Positions 46,501 through 57,077 of a DNA stretch of 64,000 bases are shown one piece after another (positions within the stretch are counted from its first letter, which is position 1; each line of letters starts with the position of its first letter). The notes beneath the pieces were generated by a model, which saw only the letters and a program-made list of their open reading frames with translations, was not told the origin of the DNA and searched no databases. The stretch comes from Puccinia triticina. Its lineage: Eukaryota > Basidiomycota > Pucciniomycetes > Pucciniales > Pucciniaceae. Location: the NCBI RefSeq assembly GCF_026914185.1, contig NC_070567.1:930001-994000 (forward strand). Direction: 5' to 3'. The position numbers and the translations under genes were made by a program.

Positions 46501-46668
46501 GATTAAAATCCCGACTCCCGTTTGGGATCGCAGAATTACAATTCTGAATCCCAAAATCCCCCCTCCCCGGGTCAAAATGCGGTCATGAGGACCCGGGGGA
46601 GACGTCGCAAAGCGGTCCGCGCGACCTAAACCCCATTTGGGAGTCGATTTCTCAACCCCCTTTTTGTA

Positions 46669-47465
46669 TATAGTGAAAAAAAAAAAAAAAAATCTAAGAA
46701 TAAAGTAATAAAGAGGCTTCTTCTTTGCCTAATAAACGCCCAGACACTCAGAAATACACAAAAACACTGAATAAAATGAAACCCTAATAATTGAGCACGT
46801 CTGCGAAATACAGCTTTTTTGCACACAGAGGCGCTAAAAACATGAGTACATCCCTAATTACGCGCGTCTGCGCAGTACAGTATTTGCCCACAGATTCGCT
46901 GAGCATGAGCACTTCTAATTGAACGCGCTTGCGCAGCTCGGAACCTGCGCTCTGAAGCGCTGAATACAAGTACATAACAAACATCCGTACTATGATGCTA
47001 TGACAAACAAAAAAGAGCTCATCATGAGGAAAGAACCGCTCATCCTTGACTAAAAAGCTTTTTCTTGCTTTCAGAAGATGAGCCCTGACAGCAATGATGA
47101 ACCATGGTAGAAGAACCATGCAAGGACTAGCCAAACTCCTTATAAATAAAGCAATACTTTGGTGTATCTGATCCCCATCTTTTCCACCAAACCCAACAAT
47201 AACCGCATCTGTACCTATTTGACTCAAATTTTCCAGCGTACACTTCTATCTTTGTCCAAATTGCCTGAAGATCACTCATCTGAGAACCTTCCACCTTGTG
47301 CGTCTCTTGTCGCGCAATCCTCACTCCCTGACATGCAGCATACTCAAGTTCATTCCTAGTTGATACCAGGCTCATACAAATGAATCCCAGGTGGTACACC
47401 CTGAAATGTTAGGAAGTTCCTCAGCTTTATTCTGTAGTGCACAATGCACTAGTGTTAGAGTTAGG
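46669..47465. other. Right flank of foldback; diverged tandem repeat
   Basis: No gene. Three diverged units of about 65-70 bp (gcgcgtctgcgcagtacagt, cacagattcgctgagcatga types) lie at 46790-46985. The remainder is unassigned. Confidence 0.45.
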
Positions 47466-47467
47466 TA

Positions 47468-48307
47468 CAGTCAAACCTGTGAAACCGCAAACTTGTATAA
47501 GGGTATAACCTCCCAAACCACATACACCACGGGCAAAGCCCAACAAAATGATTTTGATTGCCAACCAATATCATTTTGGTTGGTCTGCCTGCAAGGGGGG
47601 ACCCTTGCCAGACGGTAGGTGTTTCCACTGGAAAATTCCAGGAACCCTACTGCAAGGCAATCCAAAATTACTTCGGATTCCCAACGCACTTCTGAATTGC
47701 TTTTGTGTTCAGTTTGGAATGGTTACAGGCCGTTGCAGGTTTTGGAAGGCTCAAAACAAGGTTTGGTCAAGTTAGGTAGACAAAAGGGGGGGCTGGAACA
47801 TGAAACATCTTGCTGATCAACCCCACACAAGCTCCTTGCCAATTGCCCTAGACGCACTGTGGGGTGTTGGTGTTGTTTTATGTATATGACCATGCTTCTG
47901 TGAGGCATGGTCAGCCATATTTGAAAATATTCTGGGGAAAATCCAGGAAAAAAACCGGAATGGTCTGTTTCCTGGAATGAAGTCAAATCAATTTTGACTT
48001 CATTCCATTTTGGACGCTTTTTTTGGGTTTGGGTTTAACCCAAATTGTGATTGGAATGGTTCCGGTCCTCTGAACATACCGGAAGCATTCTGATTGGTTT
48101 TTGGTCCTTTGACCATACAGGAATGATTCCAATTGGTTTTTGGGTTTTTGTACCATCCGGTAAATTTTCTGGATGGAAACTTTGAATCTTCACCTGTGGT
48201 GTACTGATTTGGGTCCACCAAAATTTAATTTTGGCCTGTAGCTAACCCTTGTAACCACATAGCAAATTCTGTCCACCAAGGGATATGCGGTTTCAAGGGT
48301 TTGACTG
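47468..48307. mobile_element. Tc1/mariner (pogo-like) non-autonomous element, 840 bp
   Basis: TA dinucleotides flank both ends (47466-47467 and 48308-48309). Left TIR cagtcaaacctgtgaaaccg pairs with right cggtttcaagggtttgactg. No transposase remains. Internal words such as ccggtcctctgaacatacc and ggtcctttgaccatacagg are repeated. Confidence 0.75.
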
Positions 48308-48544
48308 TATACACTTATACAAAAACTATGTCTTTAGCATCTATGTACTTCACTCTTATGTACATAGATTCTAACCTAGTTGGTGACAGGTACTAACCTT
48401 AACTGTCACCGGCGCGCACATATAGTTCCGGTCCTCACGTGCCCGGGCTCCTCTCTCTTTCCCCGACAAGATTGGAGACCCGGGACCAACACGTGAGAGC
48501 TGACCCACCGCCAGACTGTATTGTGCAGATTCCGTGCATTTATA

Positions 48545-48585
48545 GGTTAAAAGCCAAATGCTCTACCAACTGAGCTAACTGGGCC
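48545..48585 (-). pseudogene. tRNA-Lys(UUU)-like 5' half (SINE head or tRNA fragment)
   Basis: Minus strand from 48585: ggcccagttagctcagttgg then tagagcatttggcttttaac. D-arm and A-box are intact and the loop CTTTTAA carries a UUU anticodon. The 3' side of the anticodon stem and the T-arm/B-box are missing: the sequence continues with unrelated bases. It is therefore not a functional tRNA; a tRNA-Lys-derived SINE head or a retro-fragment are the alternatives. Confidence 0.65.
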
Positions 48586-48887
48586 ATGCCTTAACTAGAC
48601 TGAGGAGCAGAAAGCTGCCGTCTGAGGTGCACAGACCAAGTCCTTAGGCAAATGCTCAGCTGGGTAGCTAGGCACACCCTTGGCCCCCAGGAGGATTCCC
48701 TCCAGTGCGGCAGGCCATGTTTCCACAATGATAGTTACAAGTCATGTAACCCAATGCACCACCCGCAAATGGGTGTGTTTTTCTCCGCAGCCACACCCAG
48801 TGGTTTTCCCGCGGAAATCACACATCCCCCCAAAAACTTGTGCGGCCCCCGGGCCTAGCTGCATATCATTTGGGGTGCTTGTGGGGC

Positions 48888-49085
48888 CAACCGGTCATCA
48901 AGGCATACACCTTGATGACGGAGCCGACCGGTCATCAAGGCATACACCTTGATGACCGGAGCCAACCGGTCATCAAGCCATACATCTCAATGACCGGCAA
49001 GCTGGCTGGTTATTGAGGTTTTATAAAGGTACCTCAATGACCATCTGAATGGTCATTGAGGTATGCATACACCTTGATGGCCGGC
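48888..49085. repeat. Palindromic GGTCATCAAG minisatellite
   Basis: Units of about 45 bp: ccggtcatcaaggcatacac then cttgatgaccggagcc, a variant (AAG for GAG) of the CTCGATGACCGG palindrome family. About four units decay towards the right. Confidence 0.85.
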
Positions 49086-51785
49086 AAGCGGTGGCCAACG
49101 TAGTAGTCATGTTGGCCAAAACTGGGTACATGATGGCCAAGAGATTGTGCTGGGTGGGGGCTTGCACTGACATAAATCTGAAGATTATTGAGCCTGAGGG
49201 TGGGCTTGGTGTGATGATTATTTTTGCAGAAAATTGTGTGATGTGTCAGCTTTGGTAAATCAATATTTATGTTTCTTCCAACCTGTTGTGACTGAGAAGT
49301 GCCCCTGCCAATGGAGGACTTGCCTTCCAAGGCGGAGGCTGCTCAAACTTCGGACAAGTCCCTCGCCTGCTGGGGGGCGCAAGAGGGCTGACAGGGGTTG
49401 ACCTCCAATAAGCAAGCAGGCTTGGTTTAAAATACCCTAAGCAATTCTGAATCCGGACACGTCACCTGAGAAATGGGCCCCAGGAAAAAAAAGGGTATCA
49501 CACTTAAATACAACCTAACACTGTGAGAAAAACTTGAGAAACTGCTGTTCACTGGGATGGCCTAGCCGGCCCAATGGGATCGTCAAAGCCAATTGTGTTC
49601 CGATATCCGCCAGCTGCAGGGTCCCGGATTCTCCTGTTCTGTTGCGTTGAGGATAATAAAATGTTGAGCAAGCTGGTGAGAACAGCCCAAGCAGAAATTT
49701 TTTTCACTCACAATGTCGGGTCTCCATGCGGGGGTGGTGGCTGGACCGCTGGGACCATCCTGGTATCCCCAATGAGCGCAGGACTGATCTAAGCCCGCGC
49801 GTGGTTGTCAAGCACTGTGGTCATCAAAAAGACAATCAGGCAATTTGATGGGATTTTAGGGATACACTGACACAGTTGACAGTGATGTTGTCAGGAGCCA
49901 GGACATGGGCAAGATTCAAGCCCATTGTCCTGTTTGTTTGTGTTAGTTCGTCCTATCCAAGAAAATCATTGAAAGCTCTACCAACCACAACACCCCTTTA
50001 CTTGCAGCATAATGACATCCTAGAAACGATGGACTACATAAGGCAGATTGCTGCCAAGAAAAAATTCTTTGGCCTTTGGAAGACACGCGCTTGGAGGAAG
50101 CGCTTGTTGATATAATAGCAAGGAATTGATCTGCCATTGATGCCAACTTGGGTTAAGATTTTTGTTGTGTACACCAATAGTCAAGGATCTTGATGCTCCT
50201 TCAAATATTAAGGGGTTTCAAAGTAGACCTGCGCATGCAACTTGCAAGGCAAGACAAGCCGGCGTTCAACTCAAATGTTGAACGTCAACTTGCAGTCTCC
50301 CCGCAAAACTGGGTCATGCAAAGTGACCTGCATGCTCGCGTGGGTCTACTTTGAAACCCCCTATTGAGTGATCTCTGCTTGAATGCTGTGTAATGACACA
50401 GTTGTTTGGTACTGCAAAGTGTCAAGGAACATTTTCTTCTTTGTTAAAGTAGAAGGGGTAGCTTGAGGATTTGGAGGAGTTGAGGAAGGCAGCTTTTTCT
50501 CAAAATTGGCAGCAATCATGCAGAAAATCACTTTTATTTGATCAACCAATGTGCCATAATGCTCTATGATAAATGTCTTGTGAAATTTCTAGAAATCAAA
50601 GGCCAGACAGGCCCATCGGACATCTCTCCTGATGAAAATGGTTGTATGCCTTGGGGCTTGGGGCATACAGGGTTCAGGGTGCGGGCTGAGCCCTCATGCC
50701 TTGACCCAAACCCCGGGTCACAGCCTTAAATAAGGGTCCACATCAAAGGCAGCCTCACATCAGATGATGGGGCCGCTGCGATCCTGGCCCTCTTGTCTGT
50801 AAGATGGGGAGTCCTTGCTGTGTCCACGCTAAGCCCAAAGCTACTGTGGAATCCTGCATGTTGGTGTGTTGGTTTGCCGCTGCCCACGGTCCCTTTTGGC
50901 TTGGGGTTATGGGTTTAGAACATCAATCTATGGCTTTATGGGGCTTTATACAGGCTAAGCCTACATGCCAACCCATAAGCCCATAAATATGGGTATACAT
51001 AGGTGGGTCCAATCAGTCCGGGTGACATTTCAAAAAAAAAGAATGGCAAGGCAGAAACCTTGGCCAATATATTTCTGGGCTGCCCTTGGTCTGAAACGCA
51101 CAAAAATGTGTTCAGGTTGCGGTTTGAGCCCATGGGCCTCACAACTTAAGGGCCCGTGTGCAAAATGTAAATCTTGCAGGCGCGCCAGCACAGCTTATTG
51201 CCTTGCGCAAATGTAGACCAGGTCAACAGGTACCGGCCGGAACTCGCCGTTCAAGAACCAGAAAGCTCAATCACAATCCCCTTCCTCCAAAACTCTCATC
51301 TTCCCCTCTACTTTCAGTCCACAACCACAGAGAGGGGAAGGAGACTGAGTTAAGGTGGAGAGAAGGGAGGAAAAGCCACCCTTATCCCATACTTGGGTGA
51401 CTTGGGTAGTTATAGGAATAACTCCCGGGCCACCCTAGCCAGCTATTACCAAAAGCTTGCAGAGCAGTACTGTTGCTGAACAAGTAAAACACAAGAGGAT
51501 GGCTGGGAATTGATAAATAATTTCCAGCCCACCTAAGAGGCGGAAGCACATGAAGAGATTGAATGTAAGTGTATCAAGTGCTCTGGGCACATGCCCCAGT
51601 CCCGCTAGGCCAAGCGCCACCAGGGGTTTGGTGTCACCACCCTCAAAAAGGGAGGCAACATGAGCACATTGCCATGCTCAAACATGTATATGAAAACGCT
51701 TGTAAATACAGTAAACAAAACTGGCATGTGTTTTATATTTTTCTTCTATGTTTCTTATATGTTTCTCATCTGTTTAGGTTCTTGA
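49086..51785. other. Region without a recognised gene
   Basis: No coding region could be supported. It contains the MITE 50210-50362 and a fragment near 51560-51640 (gtgctctgggcacatgcccc) that resembles 37820-37870. The latter may be decayed copies of one repeat, each with a CxxCxGH zinc-knuckle-like reading interrupted by a stop. Confidence 0.4.
50210..50362. mobile_element. 153-bp MITE, GGGGTTTCAAAGTAGACC ends
   Basis: aaggggtttcaaagtagacc at the left is the reverse complement of ggtctactttgaaaccccct at the right, with one mismatch. Internal gcatgc and ttcaac...gttgaa words are palindromic. A related end lies at 1466. Confidence 0.75.
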
Positions 51786-53096
51786 TTAATTGACTACCTA
51801 CAATTTGATTTCCGACTACCAAGCGTGGTTTATGTTGGGAGGACTTCTCCTTGATGTTATCCCTGGGTTGCGCGGACCAAAAATTGACCCAGGCACATTT
51901 TGGTAGTCAGAATTCAAAAATTGAAATACGGAAAGGTAGTTGGATTGAAAATTACTAGAGTCCAAGGCGGCTTCGCCGCTGTAAATCCCAGGTCTAAATC
52001 TTCAGGGGCCTTGTCTGAATGAATTCAATGAGTCTAGGCAGATTAAGAGGCCACACTTACAAGCCAACTCCATGGCTCTCAATTCTCGCAGGTCTCTCTA
52101 GCTGATGAAATTCACTTGTTGCCAGTTGTTTCAGCTAGATTAAATTTTGGTGACTAAACATGAGAAAATCAGTTGTTCCCTCTGACTCCCATTTTCATCA
52201 ATCAATTGGGACCTGAATCATTGCACTGCAGTTCATATTCATTTGAAGAAAATTGTAATAGTATTGCTAATTTAAGAAGTGCCGCAATTCACTCTATAGA
52301 AGAATTAGAATTTTGAATGACTGCAGCTTGAAACATGTACTTGTTACTTGCTAAAGCTTAATCCCCACATAATTGCTTCAAATTTCTTCAATCCCATGTT
52401 TATATAAATCTTCAAGTACATAGGCCTTGTGTGCATCATCCCTTGATTAAGATTCAAATGCTAAACTGATGAGCTTTTCTGATGCAAGTGGCCCCATTAA
52501 TTTCTGTGGGAGCATGAAAAACAATTGGTGGAAGAACTTAGAAATATTTACAGACTCAGTTATCCAGCTTGGGATCAACAGGCCTATGGACACACCCCCA
52601 AGCTGATTGAGCAGAAAGCAGAAGAGGTTGATCTTGCAGAAGTTTCAGGTGGATTAGTTTCTGTTCCAGGTGGAGATAATTGTTTATGAGTGGACTGATA
52701 TGCTAAATTTGTTGTTAGTGTAGCATATTGTTATTTTTTCACTGCACTACATCAATAATACTTTTATCCTTGAATTTTTGCAAATAACAATACTTTCTTG
52801 GTTTTATTCTTTTGCAGTGAGTGTAGATAAAAGATAGCAAGTTAAGAATAACTAAATCCATATTTTATTGTGGTTGACCATCTTGTCTTATCTCTGAAAA
52901 TAGATGCACTGAGAGTTAGTGTATGTATGATAGTAGATACAACAACAGTTATTGCATCTCTGAGATTAACAATAGGACAAGGCAAGTCCCCCATGTGATA
53001 ATCACAATGGAATTTGGTGAAGAATCTGTTAATGATAGGAATATCTTGTGGATGATAAGGTTGGGGGACCTGACTGTTGATCAGAGCTAAATGCAG

Positions 53097-53562
53097 CAAC
53101 ACTGGGTCGCTACGCTACGCTACGCTATTTCAGCGCTACGCGTTAGCGTAGCGGAAAAAAGCGCCCATCTATTTTGCATAGCGTTAGCGCGCTGTTAGCG
53201 CCGCTACGCTGCGCTAATTTTCAGCGGCGCTAACAGCGCGCCAATTCTTTGTTAGCGTTAGCGCGCCGCTACAGTCGCTACGCTACGCTGCGCTGCGCTA
53301 CACCGCTTTTAGCGGAAAAAAAGCCCTTTTTTCCCGCTAAAGTGCTGTAGCGCAGCGTAGCGCGCGCTCTTTTGCGCCCTGCATGCGTAGCGTTAGCGCA
53401 TCTGCGCTAACGCTACGCTATCAGCTAAAATAGCTGCGCACCGCGTGCGCATAGCGTTAGCGCATATGTGTGCAATTGCGCTAACGCTACGCTAAAAAAT
53501 AGCGCATTCGCGCTGCGCTACGCTACGCTAACCGCTATGGTTAGCGTAGCGACCCAGTGTTG
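53097..53562. mobile_element. 466-bp foldback of GCTACGCTA/TAGCG units
   Basis: Ends caacactgggtcgctacgct and agcgtagcgacccagtgttg are exact inverted copies; flanks carry AATGCAG (53090-53096 and 53563-53569). The interior is almost entirely built of gctacgcta, gcgttagcg and gcgctaacg words in both orientations, so nearly every part can pair with several others. No coding capacity. The 7-bp duplication does not point clearly to one superfamily. Confidence 0.85.
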
Positions 53563-54399
53563 AATGCAGTAACAAATTTTTGGGCCAAGTTTCATGTATT
53601 GACATCTCATTCAAGAAATTTTCTGGATGAGCACAGTTGAAGCAAGCATGAAATACTTATTGCAAATATGATCAAAATCCAGTGCAACAAGAAATAGGAC
53701 AGCTCAACCATGCTTAAGAAAATATGATGAACAGAGAGAAGAACAATTTAGGCTACAGTGGTCAGGAAAACATGGTCACAATTGAAGTGGAAAGTGATCA
53801 AATTCTTGACTTGATGGGGTGTTTTAGAAAGTGGTACATGCTATGCAGTATGTCAAGTCAAGTGATATTCATGCTGAATCTTAATGATTACTGTAAGAGG
53901 CTCCATTAACCTAAATTTCAGCATTGTATTGCTGCACTTGGATAGCATTTATGGAGTGTTGCTCTTGCTGATGTTTCTGTTCCTGCTACTGTTGATGTAA
54001 CACTTGACACTTGACCAGAGATTTTTACATGATTGGATTGCTGCCACAGTTGAGCTGCTGGTTGATTTTGCACAGGTGCTGACTGAAAATACTGGTGACT
54101 GACATTTTCACACAACAAGCGCAGGGAAAGATCAAGCTTCAATAGTCAGTCTAATGAATTGGCGGCTAAATCATCAAGTTTTGAATCAGCTGTGGGAATG
54201 TCAGTGTGTGATCTTTGTTTGCCTTAACTTAGATAAGCTTTAGGGCAGAGCGATTGGAAATAGATTCTAGCCACTCGAGGGAACAGTTGGAGCTAAATCT
54301 CAGGCTTCAGGAGATATGAAATGCACAGAAACAAAGTTAGTCCATGTATGAATGTATCTTACTTGCTGAACTTACAAAGAAGAGAAAAAAAAAGATGGA

Positions 54400-55480
54400 G
54401 CGGGAGAAGACACAGCAAGCAAAAGAGAGGGGGAGGTGCAGCAGAAAAGGGACACGCGAATGGGCGGGAGAGAGGGCCAGGAAGCGTTGAGAAAATCGCG
54501 CAAATAGCCGTTGAGGTCCATCCACCCGCTGCACGTCCTCACCAGAACCATGAGCTCTCCGGCCGGCGGGGAAGGCTTTGAAGGGGAGGCCGCCGCGGGG
54601 CGCTTGACCTCGACGAGCTTACACATGACCGACCTCTCCTTGGCGGGGCTACCGGAGCCGCGGCACCAGAAGGCGTAGCGGGCCTGATCGCCGACGCCGG
54701 CGACGGCCAGCCGGGCTCTCGCGGCTTCTGGAGAGCGGGGAGTCGAGTCTGCGGGGGACAATCCGAGAGTGGCAGGCGAGACATTGGGCGTGGATGAGTC
54801 ACTTGAGCGGGTCGGCAGGGTTGGGCTCCTCCGGCTCAGCTAAGTGTGGCTGTGGATGAGGAGGAGGGTGGTCGGGAGCGGGGGTGAGCAAGACGCGGTC
54901 GGACGGGCGCCGGGAGAGGGATAGTGTCTTCGGAGGCCGTCTGGGCATCGCCGCTAGATCAGACTCCGTAGGACTGAGCAGTCCGTTACTCAGTTAGGCC
55001 GAGCTGAGCGTCGACAGCGCGGTCGCGGCCATGTGTTCCAGCAGCAGAACTGGCGGCGGAGATGGGCTGTGGCGCCAGTGCGGGAATGGGACCAGACAAG
55101 GTCGGCGAGCAGGATGGAGCCCTTGCTCTGCACCCGCTGGCTCTCCAGGCTGGGGTCTCACAGCGGCGCGGGGATCCGGGAGCGGTGGAACGGCGGGCGG
55201 AAGGGGTAGACGGACATCAACAGTGTCGTCCTGCACAAGGCCTCGCTCCGTCCTGCTACAGAAGACCGCTCGTATATTTCTCTGCCCCCGGATCGGCTGT
55301 AACGAGGGAGGCTGGGCCAGCTGTGTAGTATTCCCAGTGAATGCAGCAGCAAAGACAGACGTGGTGAGGCCTGAACAGATGCTTGAAGGGCTGGCTGGAG
55401 ACCAAGGGCGTGGCGGAGGCAAACTGATTGCCATACCAACGATTGGCGGGGAGCTGGTCGTGAGCAACAGTTGAAATTTG
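54400..55480. other. GC-rich segment in Helitron B, probable captured DNA
   Basis: It is sharply GC-richer than the surrounding Helitron. Minus-strand frames read RLAVAGVGDQARYAFWCRGS, then VMCKLVEVKRPAAASPSKPS and LMVLVRTCSGWMDLNGYL (54372-54802), and further upstream RPCLVPFPHWRH and LLEHMAATALSTLSSA (54994-55100). These look like host exons, but I cannot name a family, and frames are interrupted. Gene-fragment capture is the working interpretation. Confidence 0.4.
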
Positions 55481-57077
55481 TGGAGTGTCCGAACCAGCTT
55501 CCAACAACAGTTGAGTGGCTTGGTGTCAGACAATGGCTGGGTGGACTGAATTTGAGGCAGGACAGCTGTTGGTCATGGCGGGTGGTGGCCAGATCTTGGA
55601 CGGATATATAAAGAGGCCATCTGGCCACTCTGTTTGTCCCCCCAGGTGTTTCTGTTTTTGCTGTAATTCCAGCTGGCGGTACATCCTCGTGCTCCTCCGC
55701 TGTTGCACGTGCGCAGTCTGAGGGGCTGAAGAGTGGGCCCCCCACGGGTCTGCAGCCTTAGCTGCGGGCCGGGGGCCTTCATGTCCATCACTTTTGACTC
55801 ATGCGCTTGATGCGGGCTGGGTGGTGAGCCTGGGGACACGGCTTTGCCGATGTTGGAAGGCTGGTAGAGATTTAGATTTTTCTTATGTAAAATTCCCCTC
55901 TTTTTGTATCCTGGTTTTTGTAGTGGGAAAACCCCACCTGTTTTTTTTTTTGAACTTTTGTTGATGGGGAAACCCATGATGTTTTTTTTCTCATTTTGTA
56001 TAATTGTAAGGGGGAACCCTTGATCTTATTTTTTTTAATTTTGGAAAAACTGTGTCTTTAATAAACTTGGATTGCAAAAGTGGCAAAAAAAAAAAAAAAT
56101 CATAACTCCTCCCTGTGGCACTTAAGCCCCGCCAAAATTTTACAGAGGGCAGAAACCCCTCTCAAGAGCACATGGTGAGCTGCATGTCATTAGCACACCC
56201 CATTCCTGGGGTGTGCTACTGTGCGCCCATTTTGGCAGGTGTCCTACTAAGGAACACCACCAAGACCATAGCCACGGTGAAACAAAGGGTCCCAAAATTT
56301 TACAGTGCACAGATTAAGCTCTGAAAACAATACAATGAGCTTAATGGAATTAGTGCACCTCAGGAATGGGGTGTGCTACTGTAGGAGTTATGTTTTTTTT
56401 TGCCACTTTTGCAATAATTGTAACCTTTCCATATTTCCATTTTTGACTTCCAAGTTCCAACTATCAAAATTTGCCCTGGTCAATTTTTGGTCCGCGCAAC
56501 TGGGGTCATTGTCTAGGACTGGTCCTGCCAGCGTAAACTGTGTTTGGTAGTTGGAAATCAAATTGTAGGTAGTCAATTAAACAAGACCCTATAAATTTGA
56601 TGACTTATACTAATAATGTATAACAAATTTTCCAAACAGGGCCTATGAGAGCATCAGAAATTCAAAAGGAATCCCCACAATGTGGACCATGCCAGCTGAG
56701 AGTACCATTGCACATCTTGGTGTGCACTTTCCCAAAATCAATCACATGGACCATGAAAAGATTGGTGTGAATAGGTGTCAGGCAACATTCAGTAACATGT
56801 GCTGAAGTTACAGTGGTAAATCCAACACAACTCCCCTTGAATAGGGTATTCTGCCCACTTTTCCCTAATTATATGGTTGGAGTAGAGGCTGGAGTTGGCT
56901 TCAAGTCACCTGCCAGCTGACCCACTTGGGTTTTTCATGGTGATGCATGTGAATCTGGAGCAATTTCACTCTACTTATCATTTCTAGGAAGGCCTGAGCA
57001 TTTCCCATGTAGCTGAAAGTTTTCTTATCTTCAATCAATCGGCTTGCTTTACTGAATTCTGGCTGTGTAATATTCTT

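Larger units (their letters stand above)
34663..46502 (-). mobile_element. Helitron A, 11.8 kb non-autonomous
   Basis: Minus strand: 5' end TCCAAGTTTATTAAATCC at 46502; 3' end hairpin gcggcgcagccgcc, then 9 bp, then CTAG at 34663. Insertion is between A and T as Helitrons do, without duplication. The proof is internal: the flanks gtaaaa | ttaaaatcccgact join to a sequence found intact (reverse complement) in the other arm of the host foldback near 33648-33672. Contents: a broken ankyrin/DIL gene, Helitron C and a LINE. No Rep/helicase gene is visible, so mobilisation in trans is implied. The subterminal 5' segment (46107-46500) resembles that of the other copies. Confidence 0.9.
33490..46660. 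mobile_element. Foldback TIR element, split by Helitron A
   Basis: Left end gggggttgaga...cgactcccaaacg pairs with the right end at 46660; the flanks read TATTTGTA (33482-33489) and TTTTTGTA (46661-46668), an 8-bp duplication with one mismatch. Without the Helitron (34663-46502) the element is about 1331 bp, almost entirely two long inverted arms meeting near 34150. The arms contain repeated modules (ggtgctccaaa, aaggaaatcccgcaaaacct, cctcagggacacc). Terminal cgactccca words, arm modules and 8-bp duplication suggest a non-autonomous relative of the MULE at 20816; that kinship is inference. Confidence 0.8.
51955..56071 (-). mobile_element. Helitron B, 4.1 kb non-autonomous
   Basis: Minus strand: 5' end A|TCCAAGTTTATTAAAGAC at 56071; 3' end hairpin gcggcgaagccgcc, 9 bp, CTAG|T at 51955. 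Flanks gaaaatta | ttgcaaaagtggc join to the word aattattgcaaaagtggc, present (reverse complement) in the undisturbed arm at about 56396-56422. This demonstrates the empty site. Contents: AT-rich sequence, the 466-bp foldback at 53097, and a GC-rich segment at 54400-55480 that may be captured host DNA. Confidence 0.88.
51790..56576. mobile_element. Foldback TIR element, split by Helitron B
   Basis: Left end ttgactacctacaatttgat (51790) and right end atcaaattgtaggtagtcaa (56576) are exact inverted copies flanked by TTAA on both sides (51786-51789, 56577-56580). Without Helitron B it is about 670 bp. Inner arms pair as well (aaaatcataactcct / aggagttatgttttt), with repeated modules cccaaaattttacag and ggggtgtgctactgt. 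TTAA duplication is piggyBac-like, but a 3-bp TTA reading is equally possible. Confidence 0.8.

Noticed and set aside
48541..48585. Functional tRNA-Lys gene
   Set aside because: The 3' half of the anticodon stem, T-arm and acceptor 3' strand are absent downstream.
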